Counted from the first letter of the stretch, positions 26,362 through 36,099 are shown. The stretch is 64,000 nucleotides of DNA from Tropicibacter sp. Alg240-R139 (GCF_900537075.1 NZ_UNRA01000001.1:1388191-1452190), one strand, 5' to 3'. Translations and numbers: made by a program. Notes: generated by a model from the sequence alone, not told the origin.

Positions 26362-28245
26362 TTAACCCACCAAACCGCCGTCTTCACGGGTCACGGCGAT
26401 AATGGCTGAACGCGGCACCGTGTTGCCGCCATCGGGCCAATGGCTGTCGCCCTTTTCGCCAGGGTGCTGAATGCCCACAAACATGGTGCGGCGATCACCT
26501 GACCAGCACAGGCCGGTCACTTCGGCCTCATTGGGTCCAACCAGGAAGCGGCGGATTTCGCCGGTGACCGGGTCACCTGCCAGCATCTGGTTGTTGCCCT
26601 GACCGGCAAAGTCATCAGCGTTCGAATACTTGCCGTCCGTTTGGATCCACAGCAAGCCATTGCTGTCAAACGCCAGACCATCGGGCGAATTGAACATGTT
26701 GCCTTTGTTGACGTTGTCCGAGCCGGCGCGGTCATCTTGATGCACGGTCGGGTTGCCAGCCAGAACATAGAGGTCCCAGTCAAACCCATCAGCGGCATGA
26801 TCGCCGTCCACAGGTTTCCAACGCACGATCTGTCCATATTTGTTGGCTTCACGCGGGTTTGGGCCGCCAACCGGGGTTTCATCACCACCGGCATTGGTCT
26901 TTTTGCCACGGTTCTTGTTGTTGGTCAGCGCGCAATAAACCTCGTCTGAGTTTGGGTTGGCGGTGACCCATTCGGGGCGATCCATGGTTGTCGCCCCCAT
27001 TTTCGAAGCCGCTATCCGGGTGTGAATGCATATTTCGGCCTGGGTCATGCCAGTGTTGTCCGGGGTCAGTGCCAGCCATGTGCCTTTCCCAGATGCGTCG
27101 AACTTGGCTGCATAAAGTGTCCCGTTTTCCATCAGCTCGTCGGTATCGACGCCGGCCGCATATGTTCCGTTCGAGACATAGCGATACAGGAACTCACCCC
27201 GTTCATCATCGCCCATGTAGATCACCAGACGACCGTCGTTGTTGACGACACATTCAGCGTTTTCATGCTTGAAGCGTCCAAGGGCGGTGCGCTTTTTCGG
27301 GGTCGAGTTCGGGTCGCGCGGATCAATCTCAACGACGTACCCAGCACGGTTCGGTTCATTGGGAGTTTTCGAGACGTCAAAACGCTCGTCGATAGTCGCC
27401 CAGCCATAACCCCAGTCGCTAGCCGAAACGCCGTAACGCTTGAGTTCGGCCGTGACCTCGTGGTTTTCATCAGCAGCAGAGAAATAGCCGTTAAAGTTCT
27501 CTTCACACGCCAGATAAGTGCCCCAGGGCGTCTTGCCAGAACCACAGTTGTTCCAGGTGCCAAAGGTTTTTGTTCCCGAAGGATCAGCGGCGGTTTTTAA
27601 CAGGTCGTGACCTGCGGCCGGGCCGGTCAGCGCCATTTCAGTCTGCGGCGTGATGCGGCGGTTGAACGGGCTGTCGATCACGATGCCCCAACCCGTCCCA
27701 TCATGAGCAACCTCGACCACCGAAACACCATGGGCCAGCATGCCCTTTTCGACGTCATCAGCGTTGGCAAACTTGCCGTCTTCTCGGTTGCCCCAGATTA
27801 TCTTGCGGTTGGTGTATTCGTTGTTGACCGTCATCAGTGTGCGACCTTCGTGCAGGAAAATCTCCATGCCGTCGGTGTTGTCACCAAAGGTTCGCGCCTG
27901 CGTTTCGGCGGTGCCCCGTGTGTCCTGATCAAAGGCAACACTGTCCGACCACATTGCATCGGCCCATCGCATGACGATCTCGGCCTTGTACCCCTTTGGT
28001 ACAACAATGCCATCTTCGGTCGACGCGGCAACGGCGTCGAACGCGAACCGGTTGCCTGCAGCCTTGGCTCGGGTAGGAAGAACCGCACCACCCAGGGCTG
28101 CGAAACCGCCCATGGCCAGCACACCGCCCAAGAACCCGCGGCGGCTCAACGCCTCTTCGACGACATCGTCGAAATCACAACCTTCGGGGCGAGGGTTTAC
28201 GGCTTCGTCAAAGTCGTCAAACGACAGGTCATGTTCTTTGGTCAT
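26362..28245 (-). CDS. phoX: PhoX family alkaline phosphatase, Tat-exported
   Basis: 627 residues from the ATG at 28245 (GGAG upstream). A Tat signal is evident: SRRGFLGG at about 34-41 and a hydrophobic stretch ending in AKA, so a folded metalloenzyme is exported to the periplasm. The body has the DUF839/PhoX layout with repeated GTW-NNCGSGKTPWGTYLACEENFNGYF, GRFKHENAECVVNNDGRLVIYMGDDERGEF and SPDGLAFDSNGLLWIQTDG segments. PhoX enzymes release phosphate from organic esters and use calcium and iron. The candidate Pho box at 28326-28343 supports phosphate-starvation control. It diverges from ppx. Confidence 0.88.
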   Translation of the reverse strand: MTKEHDLSFDDFDEAVNPRPEGCDFDDVVEEALSRRGFLGGVLAMGGFAALGGAVLPTRAKAAGNRFAFDAVAASTEDGIVVPKGYKAEIVMRWADAMWSDSVAFDQDTRGTAETQARTFGDNTDGMEIFLHEGRTLMTVNNEYTNRKIIWGNREDGKFANADDVEKGMLAHGVSVVEVAHDGTGWGIVIDSPFNRRITPQTEMALTGPAAGHDLLKTAADPSGTKTFGTWNNCGSGKTPWGTYLACEENFNGYFSAADENHEVTAELKRYGVSASDWGYGWATIDERFDVSKTPNEPNRAGYVVEIDPRDPNSTPKKRTALGRFKHENAECVVNNDGRLVIYMGDDERGEFLYRYVSNGTYAAGVDTDELMENGTLYAAKFDASGKGTWLALTPDNTGMTQAEICIHTRIAASKMGATTMDRPEWVTANPNSDEVYCALTNNKNRGKKTNAGGDETPVGGPNPREANKYGQIVRWKPVDGDHAADGFDWDLYVLAGNPTVHQDDRAGSDNVNKGNMFNSPDGLAFDSNGLLWIQTDGKYSNADDFAGQGNNQMLAGDPVTGEIRRFLVGPNEAEVTGLCWSGDRRTMFVGIQHPGEKGDSHWPDGGNTVPRSAIIAVTREDGGLVG

Positions 28246-28325
28246 AGCGTGCTCCGAATTGGCTTGCTGTGTTATTTTCCCGAATCTCGAATGCGAAATT
28301 CTTGTCGCCCTGCTCGCATGGATAT

Positions 28326-28343
28326 GTGAAGGCGAGATGACAG
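28326..28343 (-). promoter_or_regulatory. Candidate Pho box upstream of phoX
   Basis: Read on the minus strand the site is CTGTCAT, a 4-base gap CTCG, then CCTTCAC. The Pho box consensus for PhoB is two 7-bp repeats CTGTCAT-4-CTGTCAC. The first half is a perfect match, the second 5 of 7, 12 of 14 in total. It lies 81 bases before the phoX start and 88 before ppx. The spacer is not A/T-rich, which weakens it slightly. Confidence 0.5.
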
Positions 28344-28431
28344 TTACAATCAACTGCCTGGTGAATTCACTTGCGCGTGGGCCAAGCGCCGCCTAGGGTC
28401 AAATCAACTCGAAATCGGAGGGCGTGAAGTC

Positions 28432-29544
28432 ATGGCGCCCAAGCGTCCCAAAGGTGCGGGCGCGTTCCCAAAAGCGGTCGAATCCCCCGCGCCTCAACGG
28501 CCGGATCCAGATGCACTTTATGCAGCGCTGGATCTGGGTACGAATAGCTGTCGCATGTTAATTGCCCAACCTAAGGGCAGTGGTTTTCATGTGGTCGACA
28601 GTTTTTCAAAGTCGGTGCAATTGGGCGCTGGTTTGGAACGAACGGGTCGCTTGTCCCGCTCGTCGATGGCGCGTACAGTTCAAGCGTTGCGCATCTGTCA
28701 GCAAAAGCTCAAACGGAACAAAGTCAAGCGGATGCGCCTGGTCGCGACCGAGGCCTGTCGCCGTGCCAAAAACTCGCGTGAGTTCATCCGTCAGGTGAAA
28801 CGTGAAACCGGCCTGACGCTGGAAATCATTCTCCCCGAGGAAGAAGCCCGCCTGGCCGTGATCTCTTGTGCGCCGCTGGTTTCAACCAAAACCGAGCAGC
28901 TTTTGGTGGTGGACATTGGTGGTGGCTCTACCGAACTGGTATGGATCGACCTATCGTCGGTACCGCGCCGGGATCGCCCTGCGTCGATCACCCGAGTGCA
29001 AACCGGGTTTCATTCCCTCGACAGCCCGTTTCACGCGGCCAAGGTGGTGGACTGGATCAGTGTTCCACTGGGAGTTGCCACGTTGCGCGATCAGTTCAAC
29101 GACGTCGAAGATGACGCCGCGCGCTTTGCGCTGATGAGCTGGTTTTTCGAGGAAAACCTCGCCGATTTCGCACCGTACAAGAACGAACAAGTCCGCGAGG
29201 GATTTCAAATCGTCGGAACCAGCGGCACGGTGACAACTGTCGCCGCTTCGCACTTGGGTTTGAAACGCTATGACCGGACCAAGGTCGATGGGCTGCGCAT
29301 GACGTCCGATCAGATCGACAAGGTGATCCGGGGTTATCTGGAACTTGGCCCCACAGGCCGTCGACGCGACCCACGTATTGGCGAAGATCGGCAAGCCCTG
29401 ATCATGTCCGGGTCAGCCATCTTGCAAGCGCTCTTGCGCTGTTGGCCTACTGATCGGCTGTCGGTTGCGGACCGGGGCCTACGTGAGGGCTTGCTTTATG
29501 CCCAGATGAGCGGCGACGGTGTGCTTGAAGACGGTCCATTCTGA
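28432..29544 (+). CDS. Ppx/GppA family phosphatase
   Basis: 370 residues. The ASKHA-fold motifs are plain: ALDLGTNSCRMLIA (phosphate 1), LVATEACRRAKNS, VVDIGGGSTELVW (phosphate 2) and IVGTSGTVTTVAA. Family members hydrolyse polyphosphate or pppGpp; which one applies here cannot be told. It is shorter than E. coli Ppx (no C-terminal HD-like domain), as in alphaproteobacteria. GGAGGGCG precedes the ATG. rlmE follows 74 bases later. It shares its promoter region with phoX. Confidence 0.88.
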   Translation: MAPKRPKGAGAFPKAVESPAPQRPDPDALYAALDLGTNSCRMLIAQPKGSGFHVVDSFSKSVQLGAGLERTGRLSRSSMARTVQALRICQQKLKRNKVKRMRLVATEACRRAKNSREFIRQVKRETGLTLEIILPEEEARLAVISCAPLVSTKTEQLLVVDIGGGSTELVWIDLSSVPRRDRPASITRVQTGFHSLDSPFHAAKVVDWISVPLGVATLRDQFNDVEDDAARFALMSWFFEENLADFAPYKNEQVREGFQIVGTSGTVTTVAASHLGLKRYDRTKVDGLRMTSDQIDKVIRGYLELGPTGRRRDPRIGEDRQALIMSGSAILQALLRCWPTDRLSVADRGLREGLLYAQMSGDGVLEDGPF

Positions 29545-29618
29545 TCCGGTTGAAGCCGGGTGTGATAGGCTGTAAGTGATCCCGCATCTGTTTCAACGAC
29601 CTTTTGGAGGCGTCCCGC

Positions 29619-30335
29619 ATGGCAAAGACACCTGATGGCAAGAACACCTCGGGACGTGGACAGCGTGATCTCAAGGTTAAAGTCAAATCTGCGCGCGGGC
29701 GCACGCTCAGCTCGACACGCTGGTTGCAGCGGCAGTTGAATGATCCTTACGTCAAACGCGCCCAGACCGAAGGGTACCGTGGGCGGGCTGCGTTCAAGAT
29801 CCTTGAAGTGGACGAGAAGTTTCGGTTTCTGGTGCCGGGCGCGCGCGTTGTCGATCTGGGTTGTGCACCGGGCGGCTGGCTCCAAGTGGCGGTCAAACGG
29901 GTGAACGCGCTGGGCGAACGTTCGGGCAAGCGGATCGGCACAGTTCTGGGTATCGATTTGCAAGAGGTTGAACCGGTTGCAGGCGCAGAAGTTCACCAAC
30001 TGGATTTCATGGACGACGGGGCCGACGACCAGGTCAAGGAATGGCTGGGCGGCAAGGCGGATGTGGTCATGTCAGACATGGCAGCCTCGTCCAGCGGACA
30101 CAAGCAAACCGATCATTTGCGGATTATCTCGCTATGCGAAACCGCCGCCTATTTTGCTTTTGACGTTCTGGAAGAAGGCGGCACCTTCGTAGCCAAGGTT
30201 TTGGCGGGTGGGGCCGAAGGTGATCTACAGAAACTGCTGAAGCAGAAGTTCACCAAGGTGGCGAACGTCAAGCCACCGTCGTCACGGTCGGACAGTTCCG
30301 AAAAATTCGTGGTGGCCACAGGTTTCCGGGGCTGA
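29619..30335 (+). CDS. rlmE: 23S rRNA (uridine-2'-O)-methyltransferase
   Basis: 238 residues from the ATG at 29619 (GGAGG upstream; a longer ORF from 29604 is unlikely). FtsJ-type motifs: [32 protein letters not shown] (SAM binding), [15 protein letters not shown] with the catalytic Asp, and the C-terminal [19 protein letters not shown]. It methylates U2552 of 23S rRNA in the 50S subunit, late in assembly. The N-terminal lysine/arginine-rich tail is longer than in E. coli. It follows the Ppx-like gene, a recurrent pairing in this order. Confidence 0.95.
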   Translation: MAKTPDGKNTSGRGQRDLKVKVKSARGRTLSSTRWLQRQLNDPYVKRAQTEGYRGRAAFKILEVDEKFRFLVPGARVVDLGCAPGGWLQVAVKRVNALGERSGKRIGTVLGIDLQEVEPVAGAEVHQLDFMDDGADDQVKEWLGGKADVVMSDMAASSSGHKQTDHLRIISLCETAAYFAFDVLEEGGTFVAKVLAGGAEGDLQKLLKQKFTKVANVKPPSSRSDSSEKFVVATGFRG

Positions 30336-30337
30336 CC

Positions 30338-30670
30338 CTAGCCCACTTTCTGCATCTGAAACGAGGCGCTTGCCATGTTCTGCAGAAGCAACCTGTCGCC
30401 CTTGGTCACGCGCGGAAAGGCTTTGCGGTCGATCCGTTGTGCTACCCGCTTGGACAAGGATTGCTGACGCAAAAGCTCGAACAAACGCGCATGGCGGCCT
30501 TGGTCGCGCAACTCTGGCGGCGGTTGTTCCAGGGCAACCACAGGCAGGCCCTCAGGCGTACGGGTAAATTCGAACATCTCATCCTCTTTGGCAACTGGGC
30601 AGCTGTCAGGCACCATGGCACCCAAAGCTAAACAAAGAATGAGCACGATTTTAGGCAATATCGGGGCCAT
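30338..30670 (-). CDS. Small exported protein of unknown function
   Basis: 110 residues from the ATG at 30670. A signal-peptide-like start (MAPILPKIVLILCLALGAM) is followed by a charged helical region (EQPPPELRDQGRHARLFELLRQQSLSKRV). Cys24 follows no convincing lipobox. A longer in-frame start at 30778 would reach into the preceding gene and add basic residues, so I prefer the shorter form, with GAGG upstream. It follows the octahaem cytochrome by 10 bases and may serve it. Not recognised. Confidence 0.55.
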   Translation of the reverse strand: MAPILPKIVLILCLALGAMVPDSCPVAKEDEMFEFTRTPEGLPVVALEQPPPELRDQGRHARLFELLRQQSLSKRVAQRIDRKAFPRVTKGDRLLLQNMASASFQMQKVG

Positions 30671-30680
30671 CTCAGGCCTC

Positions 30681-32594
30681 TTATCGCGACAGATCCTCTT
30701 GCAATTGCAGTAAGGCGGGATTGCCAGGAACCTTTTCCAACGCCTCCTTGACCACACGCCGCGCTGCTTGTGGTCCACCGTTGATATGGGCCAGTTGCAC
30801 CAGCATCGGCCAGGCTTCGGCCCGCTGTGGGTCCATTTCGACCACCGCGCGGAATGCGCGTTCTGCGGCCTGTGCGTTACGCATAGTCAAGGCCAGCCCA
30901 CCCAGAACCAGATGTGTTTCTGGATAATCCAGGCGTGTTCGCAATGAGCGCTGCCAGTCCTGAACCCCGGCCCCGACTACCGCCTGCTGACTGCGGGTCA
31001 TGGCCGATGATGGCACATTTAGCACAGCTTTGGCCGCCGCAATACGGACGGATCGCACGGGATCGCCCAATACCGGCATCAAACGCCTAAGCCGCTCCTC
31101 AGATGGTGCCGCCTGTTGCAGGCTGGCCGCGCTGGCGCGGACCAATGGGTCTGACGCGCTGAGCAGTATTGCGGTCTGCCCTGCCAGATCAGCCGAGGCC
31201 GCGCCTTGCAGCAGATAGAGCGCCGTGGCCCGCACAATACCCGCCTGTCCGTCGTCCAGCGCGATCCCCAAAAGATCGCCAGAGGCCCGGATCGGATCAA
31301 TTTGCGCCCGGACAAAAGCCGACCCGTAATGCGGCTGGCGGTGCTTGGCATCGGGAAACCACTCAGCAATACGAGACGCAGCCCAGGCGGGGTCCTTATC
31401 CTCGTGACAGGTGGTGCAGGTGTCAGGGGCGCCGGTTTCTGCCGACAGATCCGGGCGCGGGATGCGAAAGCTATGATCGCTGCGCTCATCGACTTGCATA
31501 TAGGTCTTTTCCGGCATGTGGCAGTTGCGGCATTGCGCGCCTTCGCTGCCCGGCTCGTGATAGTGATGTTCGGGGCTGTCATAGTCTGCAATAGGCAGGC
31601 TTGCGAAATCCGGGTTGCCTGCCAGCGAATGGCATTGCGTGCACACAGCGGTGCCTTCGGCCCGAAGCTCGCCGCTGTGCGGCTCGTGGCAGTTCATGCA
31701 GGTCACGCCCTTGGCGTACATTTTGGATTGCAGGAACGAGCCGTAGACATAGACCTCGTCCAAGATCTGCCCATCCGGGTAATAAAGCCCCGGTCGCAGC
31801 AGGCTGAGCGCATAGGTCTGATGATAGGGCGTGCCAGGAAGCGGGTTGCCGTCCTCCAGTGTTTCGCGGCGCGAATGGCAGCCTGCGCATTGCTGAATGG
31901 CGGCTTCGCCCTCGGTCCAATCCATTGTGAACCCAGTGGCAGTCAGGCCCGCAGGTGGCGTCTTGCCCGTGGTCCAGTCGATATGGGACGACGCCGGACC
32001 ATGACAGGCCTCGCATCCCACCCCAATCTCGGCCTGGGTCGAGCGATAGCTGCGGGTTTGGGAGCCATATTTGCGCTTGTAGTCAGTCGCATGGCATTCG
32101 GCGCAGCGGGCGTTCCAGTTCTTGTAGGGCCCGGTCCAGTGCAGCCCGTCAACGGGCGGCAGGTCCTGATCGGGGTAAAGATGGCCCCATTCCTGACGCT
32201 CGGTGTCCCAGAAGACATCAAAGCTCTGCAGTCGTCCGTTTCCAGTCTCGAACAGATATTGCTGCAAGGGTTCGATGCCCGCGACCGAATGCGCCTTGTA
32301 ATCGGTCGTGCCCCCATCCTTTTCGGTAACCCTTGCAAAATAGTCGGCACCATCGGTCGAAAACTCGACCTCCATCCCGTCATGCGCAAACTTTGTCCCG
32401 TCAAAATCCCCCTTCACCGACTGCGCGGACGGTATCATCCAGGCCTGAGCATGGTGCGAGCGATCCCAACTCTGCGCTTCGTCTTCGTGGCAGTCACGAC
32501 AGGCTTCGGACCCCACGTATGCAGGTGCCTCTTGGGCTTGCAACGCACCAAAGGGTGCAAACGCGAGCAAGAGGACAGGCAGAAATGTCTTCAT
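30681..32594 (-). CDS. Octahaem cytochrome c with C-terminal HEAT/TPR region
   Basis: 637 residues. A signal peptide (MKTFLPVLLLAFAPFGALQA) is followed by eight CxxCH haem sites at Cys32, 164, 194, 236, 299, 318, 355 and 393. After about 400 there is a repeat region of helices (HEAT-like ASDPLVRASAASLQQA, DPVRSVRIAAAKAVL; then TPR-like AERAFRAVVEMDPQRAEAW). The haem part resembles cytochrome c554-type proteins. It should be periplasmic. No partner oxidoreductase is next to it, so the electron donor, acceptor or bound substrate is unknown. The start at 32594 avoids 13 extra residues in front of the signal peptide. Confidence 0.85.
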   Translation of the reverse strand: MKTFLPVLLLAFAPFGALQAQEAPAYVGSEACRDCHEDEAQSWDRSHHAQAWMIPSAQSVKGDFDGTKFAHDGMEVEFSTDGADYFARVTEKDGGTTDYKAHSVAGIEPLQQYLFETGNGRLQSFDVFWDTERQEWGHLYPDQDLPPVDGLHWTGPYKNWNARCAECHATDYKRKYGSQTRSYRSTQAEIGVGCEACHGPASSHIDWTTGKTPPAGLTATGFTMDWTEGEAAIQQCAGCHSRRETLEDGNPLPGTPYHQTYALSLLRPGLYYPDGQILDEVYVYGSFLQSKMYAKGVTCMNCHEPHSGELRAEGTAVCTQCHSLAGNPDFASLPIADYDSPEHHYHEPGSEGAQCRNCHMPEKTYMQVDERSDHSFRIPRPDLSAETGAPDTCTTCHEDKDPAWAASRIAEWFPDAKHRQPHYGSAFVRAQIDPIRASGDLLGIALDDGQAGIVRATALYLLQGAASADLAGQTAILLSASDPLVRASAASLQQAAPSEERLRRLMPVLGDPVRSVRIAAAKAVLNVPSSAMTRSQQAVVGAGVQDWQRSLRTRLDYPETHLVLGGLALTMRNAQAAERAFRAVVEMDPQRAEAWPMLVQLAHINGGPQAARRVVKEALEKVPGNPALLQLQEDLSR

Positions 32595-32636
32595 GGAAAT
32601 CTGGCTTTCTTGGCTGATACGAAAAAGAGGCACGGA

Positions 32637-33506
32637 TTATAATCGATCCTCGGCCCCGCCTCCGGTCCTCAGGTCGATAAGGGCGCCGTTGTATTCGGCC
32701 CCCAGGATCAGGATTGCGGAATTGAGATACAAGAAGATAAGCGCCGCCATGGCCCCGGCAAGCCCGGCATAGGTGGCGCTGTAGACAGCGAATTTGCCCA
32801 GATAGTACGAAAAACCCCACCCCGCCGCAGCCCAAAGCGCAAGGGTCAGCAGCACGCCGGGCAGGATCTGTACCAGGTTGTGCCTGCGCCCCGGCAGAAC
32901 CATGTGGCAGGCCAGTACGCCACCTGCAGGAATGGCCACAACAAAAATCCAGCTGAGTCGTTCTTTTGATACCCAAGTGGGCGTTTCGCCTGGAATGGCC
33001 TCGGCGACAAGAGTGGCATAGATCGGAAAGACAACCTCGACCGCTGCGGTGATGATCAGGATCGCGCCACCGGCCACAACCAGACCGATACACAACAAGC
33101 GTGCCTGCCAGAACGGGCGTGTGTCCACATCGTGATAGGCGCGCGTCATCGCCTCGCGCACCGCGTCCACGCCGTTCGAGGCAAAGTAGATCGCTAGCAA
33201 GCCCCCCACGGTCATCACCTGCGTGCTGGCGCCTGCCAGAACCGCCTTGAGCTCGGTTTCGATCGGATCGGCGACCGCCTCGGGCCAGGTGCCGAAGATC
33301 AGCTCGATCAGATCCTCGGTGATCAAGTCGTGTGACAGGCTGCCGGCTAGGGCCACAACAAAAAGGATGAAGGGAAACAACGCCAGCATCATCGACATTG
33401 CGACATGGCTGCTCATCACCCATCCGCCCTTTTCGGCAAAGCGATAAAGCGCCAACCCAAAGGCGCGGACCGGCTCGGGAATGGCAGGGTTTGCAAGCAG
33501 ACTCAT
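32637..33506 (-). CDS. YihY/BrkB family membrane protein
   Basis: 289 residues with about six membrane segments and the family pattern SHVAMSMMLALFPFILFVVALAGSL near the N-terminus and LGAEYNGALIDLRTGG near the C-terminus. These were once called RNase BN, which is a misassignment; the true function is unknown. Its ribosome site is weak. It precedes the octahaem cytochrome by 42 bases on the same strand and may share its transcript. Confidence 0.85.
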   Translation of the reverse strand: MSLLANPAIPEPVRAFGLALYRFAEKGGWVMSSHVAMSMMLALFPFILFVVALAGSLSHDLITEDLIELIFGTWPEAVADPIETELKAVLAGASTQVMTVGGLLAIYFASNGVDAVREAMTRAYHDVDTRPFWQARLLCIGLVVAGGAILIITAAVEVVFPIYATLVAEAIPGETPTWVSKERLSWIFVVAIPAGGVLACHMVLPGRRHNLVQILPGVLLTLALWAAAGWGFSYYLGKFAVYSATYAGLAGAMAALIFLYLNSAILILGAEYNGALIDLRTGGGAEDRL

Positions 33507-33545
33507 ATTGTAAGGATATACCCAAGCAAAGCGGGGCGCACAGGG

Positions 33546-34634
33546 TCAGGATTGGTCATCTTCACCCTCCAACACCTCGGTGTTGCCGACCGCCTCGGCC
33601 AAAGTGTGCCAGATGGTCACAAAAAGACCTGCTAAAACTGGCCCCAGCACCAGGCCAGACGCGCCAAACAGGCTAAGGCCGCCCAGGGTAGAGATCAGGA
33701 TCATCACATCGTGCAACTTGGCGTCTCGTCCGACCAGGATCGGACGCAGCACGTTGTCGATGGTCGACACTACAAGCGCTGCCCACAAGGCAAGACCAAC
33801 AGAGGCAAAATAGGCGCCGTCAATCGCCAGATAGGCGGCCCCGATAAACATCACCACAGGTGCCCCCAATCCCGGAAGCACAGCAGCAACCATCATCACC
33901 ACCGTCCAAAACGCTGCTCCCTCGATACCTGCGAGCCAAAAGCTGACACCGCCAAGTACACCTTGGATGAATGCAATGGAAAGGGTGCCTTTGATCGTGG
34001 CACGGCTGACCGAAACGATACGCTCATGCAGTTTGGCTTGGGTGTCAGGGCGCAAACCAGTGTAGCGCAGCACCTGCACCATGATCGGCGTTTCAAACTG
34101 CAAAAAGAAGAAGAGCGAATAGAAATAGACAAAGAGGCTCAGGAAGAACGTCGCCGCGCCTACCGTGACCTGTCCAACCGAGGCGACAAAGAACCGCGCA
34201 ACCGCTTGCAGGATTGTACCCATCCGCTCGGTGATCTTTTGGCGGAGATCTTCGAGGTCAACCTCGAATGGCACCCAACTGGGCAAGGTGAAGGTCGTCG
34301 AATTGGCCGACAGGTCATTGGCAAAGAGGCTGACATTGTTGACCAAGGCACTGGCCTGGCTGATGGCCAAAACGATCAGCGCAAACAAAGGCGCGATCAC
34401 CAGAAACATCAACGAAAGCAAAGTGATCAGGCTGCCGGTATTGCGACGTCCACCCAGAAAAGCCACGATCTTGCGGTTCATCGGCTGGGCCATGGCCCCT
34501 GTGATCGCGGCCAGCGCCAGTGGCACCATGAAGCCCAATGTCATCTGAAAAAAGGCGGACGTGATCAGCAAAGTGATCAGGATCAGAGCCAACCATCGCC
34601 AGTTTTCAGCAAGGTTCGGTTTTGACTGGATCAT
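33546..34634 (-). CDS. AI-2E family transporter
   Basis: 362 residues from the ATG at 34634 (GGAAGGACAG upstream). Typical eight-helix layout with a long loop between helices 3 and 4 and the LPGLGAPVVMFIGAAYL and GRDAKLHDVMILISTLGGL segments of the C-terminal half. Family members export small molecules or exchange Na+ for H+; the AI-2 link applies to only a few. It is divergent from a second family member 380 bases away, so this is an unusual tandem pairing. Confidence 0.88.
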   Translation of the reverse strand: MIQSKPNLAENWRWLALILITLLITSAFFQMTLGFMVPLALAAITGAMAQPMNRKIVAFLGGRRNTGSLITLLSLMFLVIAPLFALIVLAISQASALVNNVSLFANDLSANSTTFTLPSWVPFEVDLEDLRQKITERMGTILQAVARFFVASVGQVTVGAATFFLSLFVYFYSLFFFLQFETPIMVQVLRYTGLRPDTQAKLHERIVSVSRATIKGTLSIAFIQGVLGGVSFWLAGIEGAAFWTVVMMVAAVLPGLGAPVVMFIGAAYLAIDGAYFASVGLALWAALVVSTIDNVLRPILVGRDAKLHDVMILISTLGGLSLFGASGLVLGPVLAGLFVTIWHTLAEAVGNTEVLEGEDDQS

Positions 34635-34766
34635 TTTCTGTCCTTCCCGCACCTTGAGCCAAGCTCGATAACGCACGGGAATAGTTGCATTTTATTCGCT
34701 CGCGATGCAACATCATAACAGAAGTCCAATACCTTTTTTCAAAACCGATTCCATATGGAGCACGTG

Positions 34767-35006
34767 ATGTCCGAATTTGAAGACTGGGTGGCCGAGCTAA
34801 AACAGAAGCGTGACGAACTGAAGGTCAGACTTCACCTCGCAGGCAAAGATGCCGAAGACGAATGGGATAACCTGGTGTCCGACTGGGACAAATTCGTGCG
34901 TGAAACGCAGCTGGACAAATCCGCGGAAGAGGTGGGTGAGGCCGCCAAAGAGCTGGGCCTGCGCATGAAAATGGCCTTTGACCGCATGAAAGATGCCAAG
35001 GACTGA
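34767..35006 (+). CDS. Small acidic helical protein of unknown function
   Basis: 79 residues, almost wholly charged helix (EFEDWVAELKQKRDELKVRLHLAGKDAEDEWDNLVSDWDKFVRE). No membrane segment. The Trp-Asp-x-Leu...Trp-x-x-Phe spacing suggests an amphipathic coiled coil. The ATG at 34767 has GGAG upstream. It is nine bases from the AI-2E gene that follows and is probably co-transcribed with it. Not recognised. Confidence 0.65.
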   Translation: MSEFEDWVAELKQKRDELKVRLHLAGKDAEDEWDNLVSDWDKFVRETQLDKSAEEVGEAAKELGLRMKMAFDRMKDAKD

Positions 35007-35015
35007 TACCCGGCC

Positions 35016-36095
35016 ATGACGCGCCCTTCAAAACCCTCTGTGGGATCAATCCGTCCACGCCTGTCCACATGTCGCGATATTGCGATCATCATGGGGCTTG
35101 TGGTGTGGGGGCTTTACATGGGATCGGGGTTCCTGATCCCGCTGACTCTGGCGCTGTTGGTCTATGTCCTGATCATCGCAGTTGCGGATCGAGTGGCCGG
35201 AGCGTTCGTGCCGGTGTGGTTGGCCAATCTGATTGGCATCGCCGTGGTGCTGACTGGCTTGTTTGCGGTGATGTTCGTTCTGGGCAATCAAGCCACGCAA
35301 TTCGCCCGCGCCGTGCCAACTTATGAAAGCCAGTTCGACACGGCAGTGAACCGCATTGTCCTGCTTGTCGGCAACGACGTGACCAAGTTCATTCGTGACA
35401 ATCTGATTGATATCGACATGTCGATCGTCGCGCGCAGCGCTTTTGGCGGTGCAACGTCCTTTCTCAACACCTTCTTGCTGATCTCGCTTTACGTTTCGTT
35501 CATGATGGCGGAACGGGTGATCTTTCGCGACAAGCTGCGTCTTGCTGCAAATGACGTGGAACTGGGGCGTGAACTGTCGTCGATGATGACGGCAATCTCG
35601 CACAGCCTGCAAGCCTATGTAGGGGTAAAAACCTTTGTCAGCGTGCTGACTTCGATGATCAGCTATGTGGTTTTTCGCTGGCTTGATCTGGAGTATGCCG
35701 AGACCTGGGCCGTGCTGACATTTGCGCTGAACTTTATCCCTTCGATCGGCTCGATCGTGGCGGTGGTTTTTCCTGCGTTGGTGTCACTGGTTCAGTTCGA
35801 CACGATCACACCGTTTTTGATCATCGTACTCTTCTGCGGGTCCGTCCAATTCTTGATTGGCAACTTTCTGGATCCGGCCCTGCTTGGCCGCTCGCTAAAT
35901 ATGTCGACCTTCATGGTGATCATTGCGCTCACCTTCTGGAGCGCGGTTTGGGGGGTGATCGGTGCGTTCCTGAGTGTTCCGCTGACAGTCTGCATCCTGA
36001 TCGTGTTCAGCCACATCCCTGCCCTCAGACCGGTCGCAATTCTCATGTCCAAGGACGGGGAATTACTGACCGCTTCGCCCAAACCATCGGAGTGA
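35016..36095 (+). CDS. AI-2E family transporter, second copy
   Basis: 359 residues, hydrophobic, with the family's C-terminal DLEYAETWAVLTFALNFIPSIGSIVAVVFPAL motif and a helical inter-helix loop. It differs considerably from the copy at 33546-34634, so the two are not a recent duplication. It is the second gene of a run that begins at 34767 and continues through two small proteins toward the MoxR operon. Transported substrate unknown. Confidence 0.88.
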   Translation: MTRPSKPSVGSIRPRLSTCRDIAIIMGLVVWGLYMGSGFLIPLTLALLVYVLIIAVADRVAGAFVPVWLANLIGIAVVLTGLFAVMFVLGNQATQFARAVPTYESQFDTAVNRIVLLVGNDVTKFIRDNLIDIDMSIVARSAFGGATSFLNTFLLISLYVSFMMAERVIFRDKLRLAANDVELGRELSSMMTAISHSLQAYVGVKTFVSVLTSMISYVVFRWLDLEYAETWAVLTFALNFIPSIGSIVAVVFPALVSLVQFDTITPFLIIVLFCGSVQFLIGNFLDPALLGRSLNMSTFMVIIALTFWSAVWGVIGAFLSVPLTVCILIVFSHIPALRPVAILMSKDGELLTASPKPSE

Positions 36096-36099
36096 CCCA

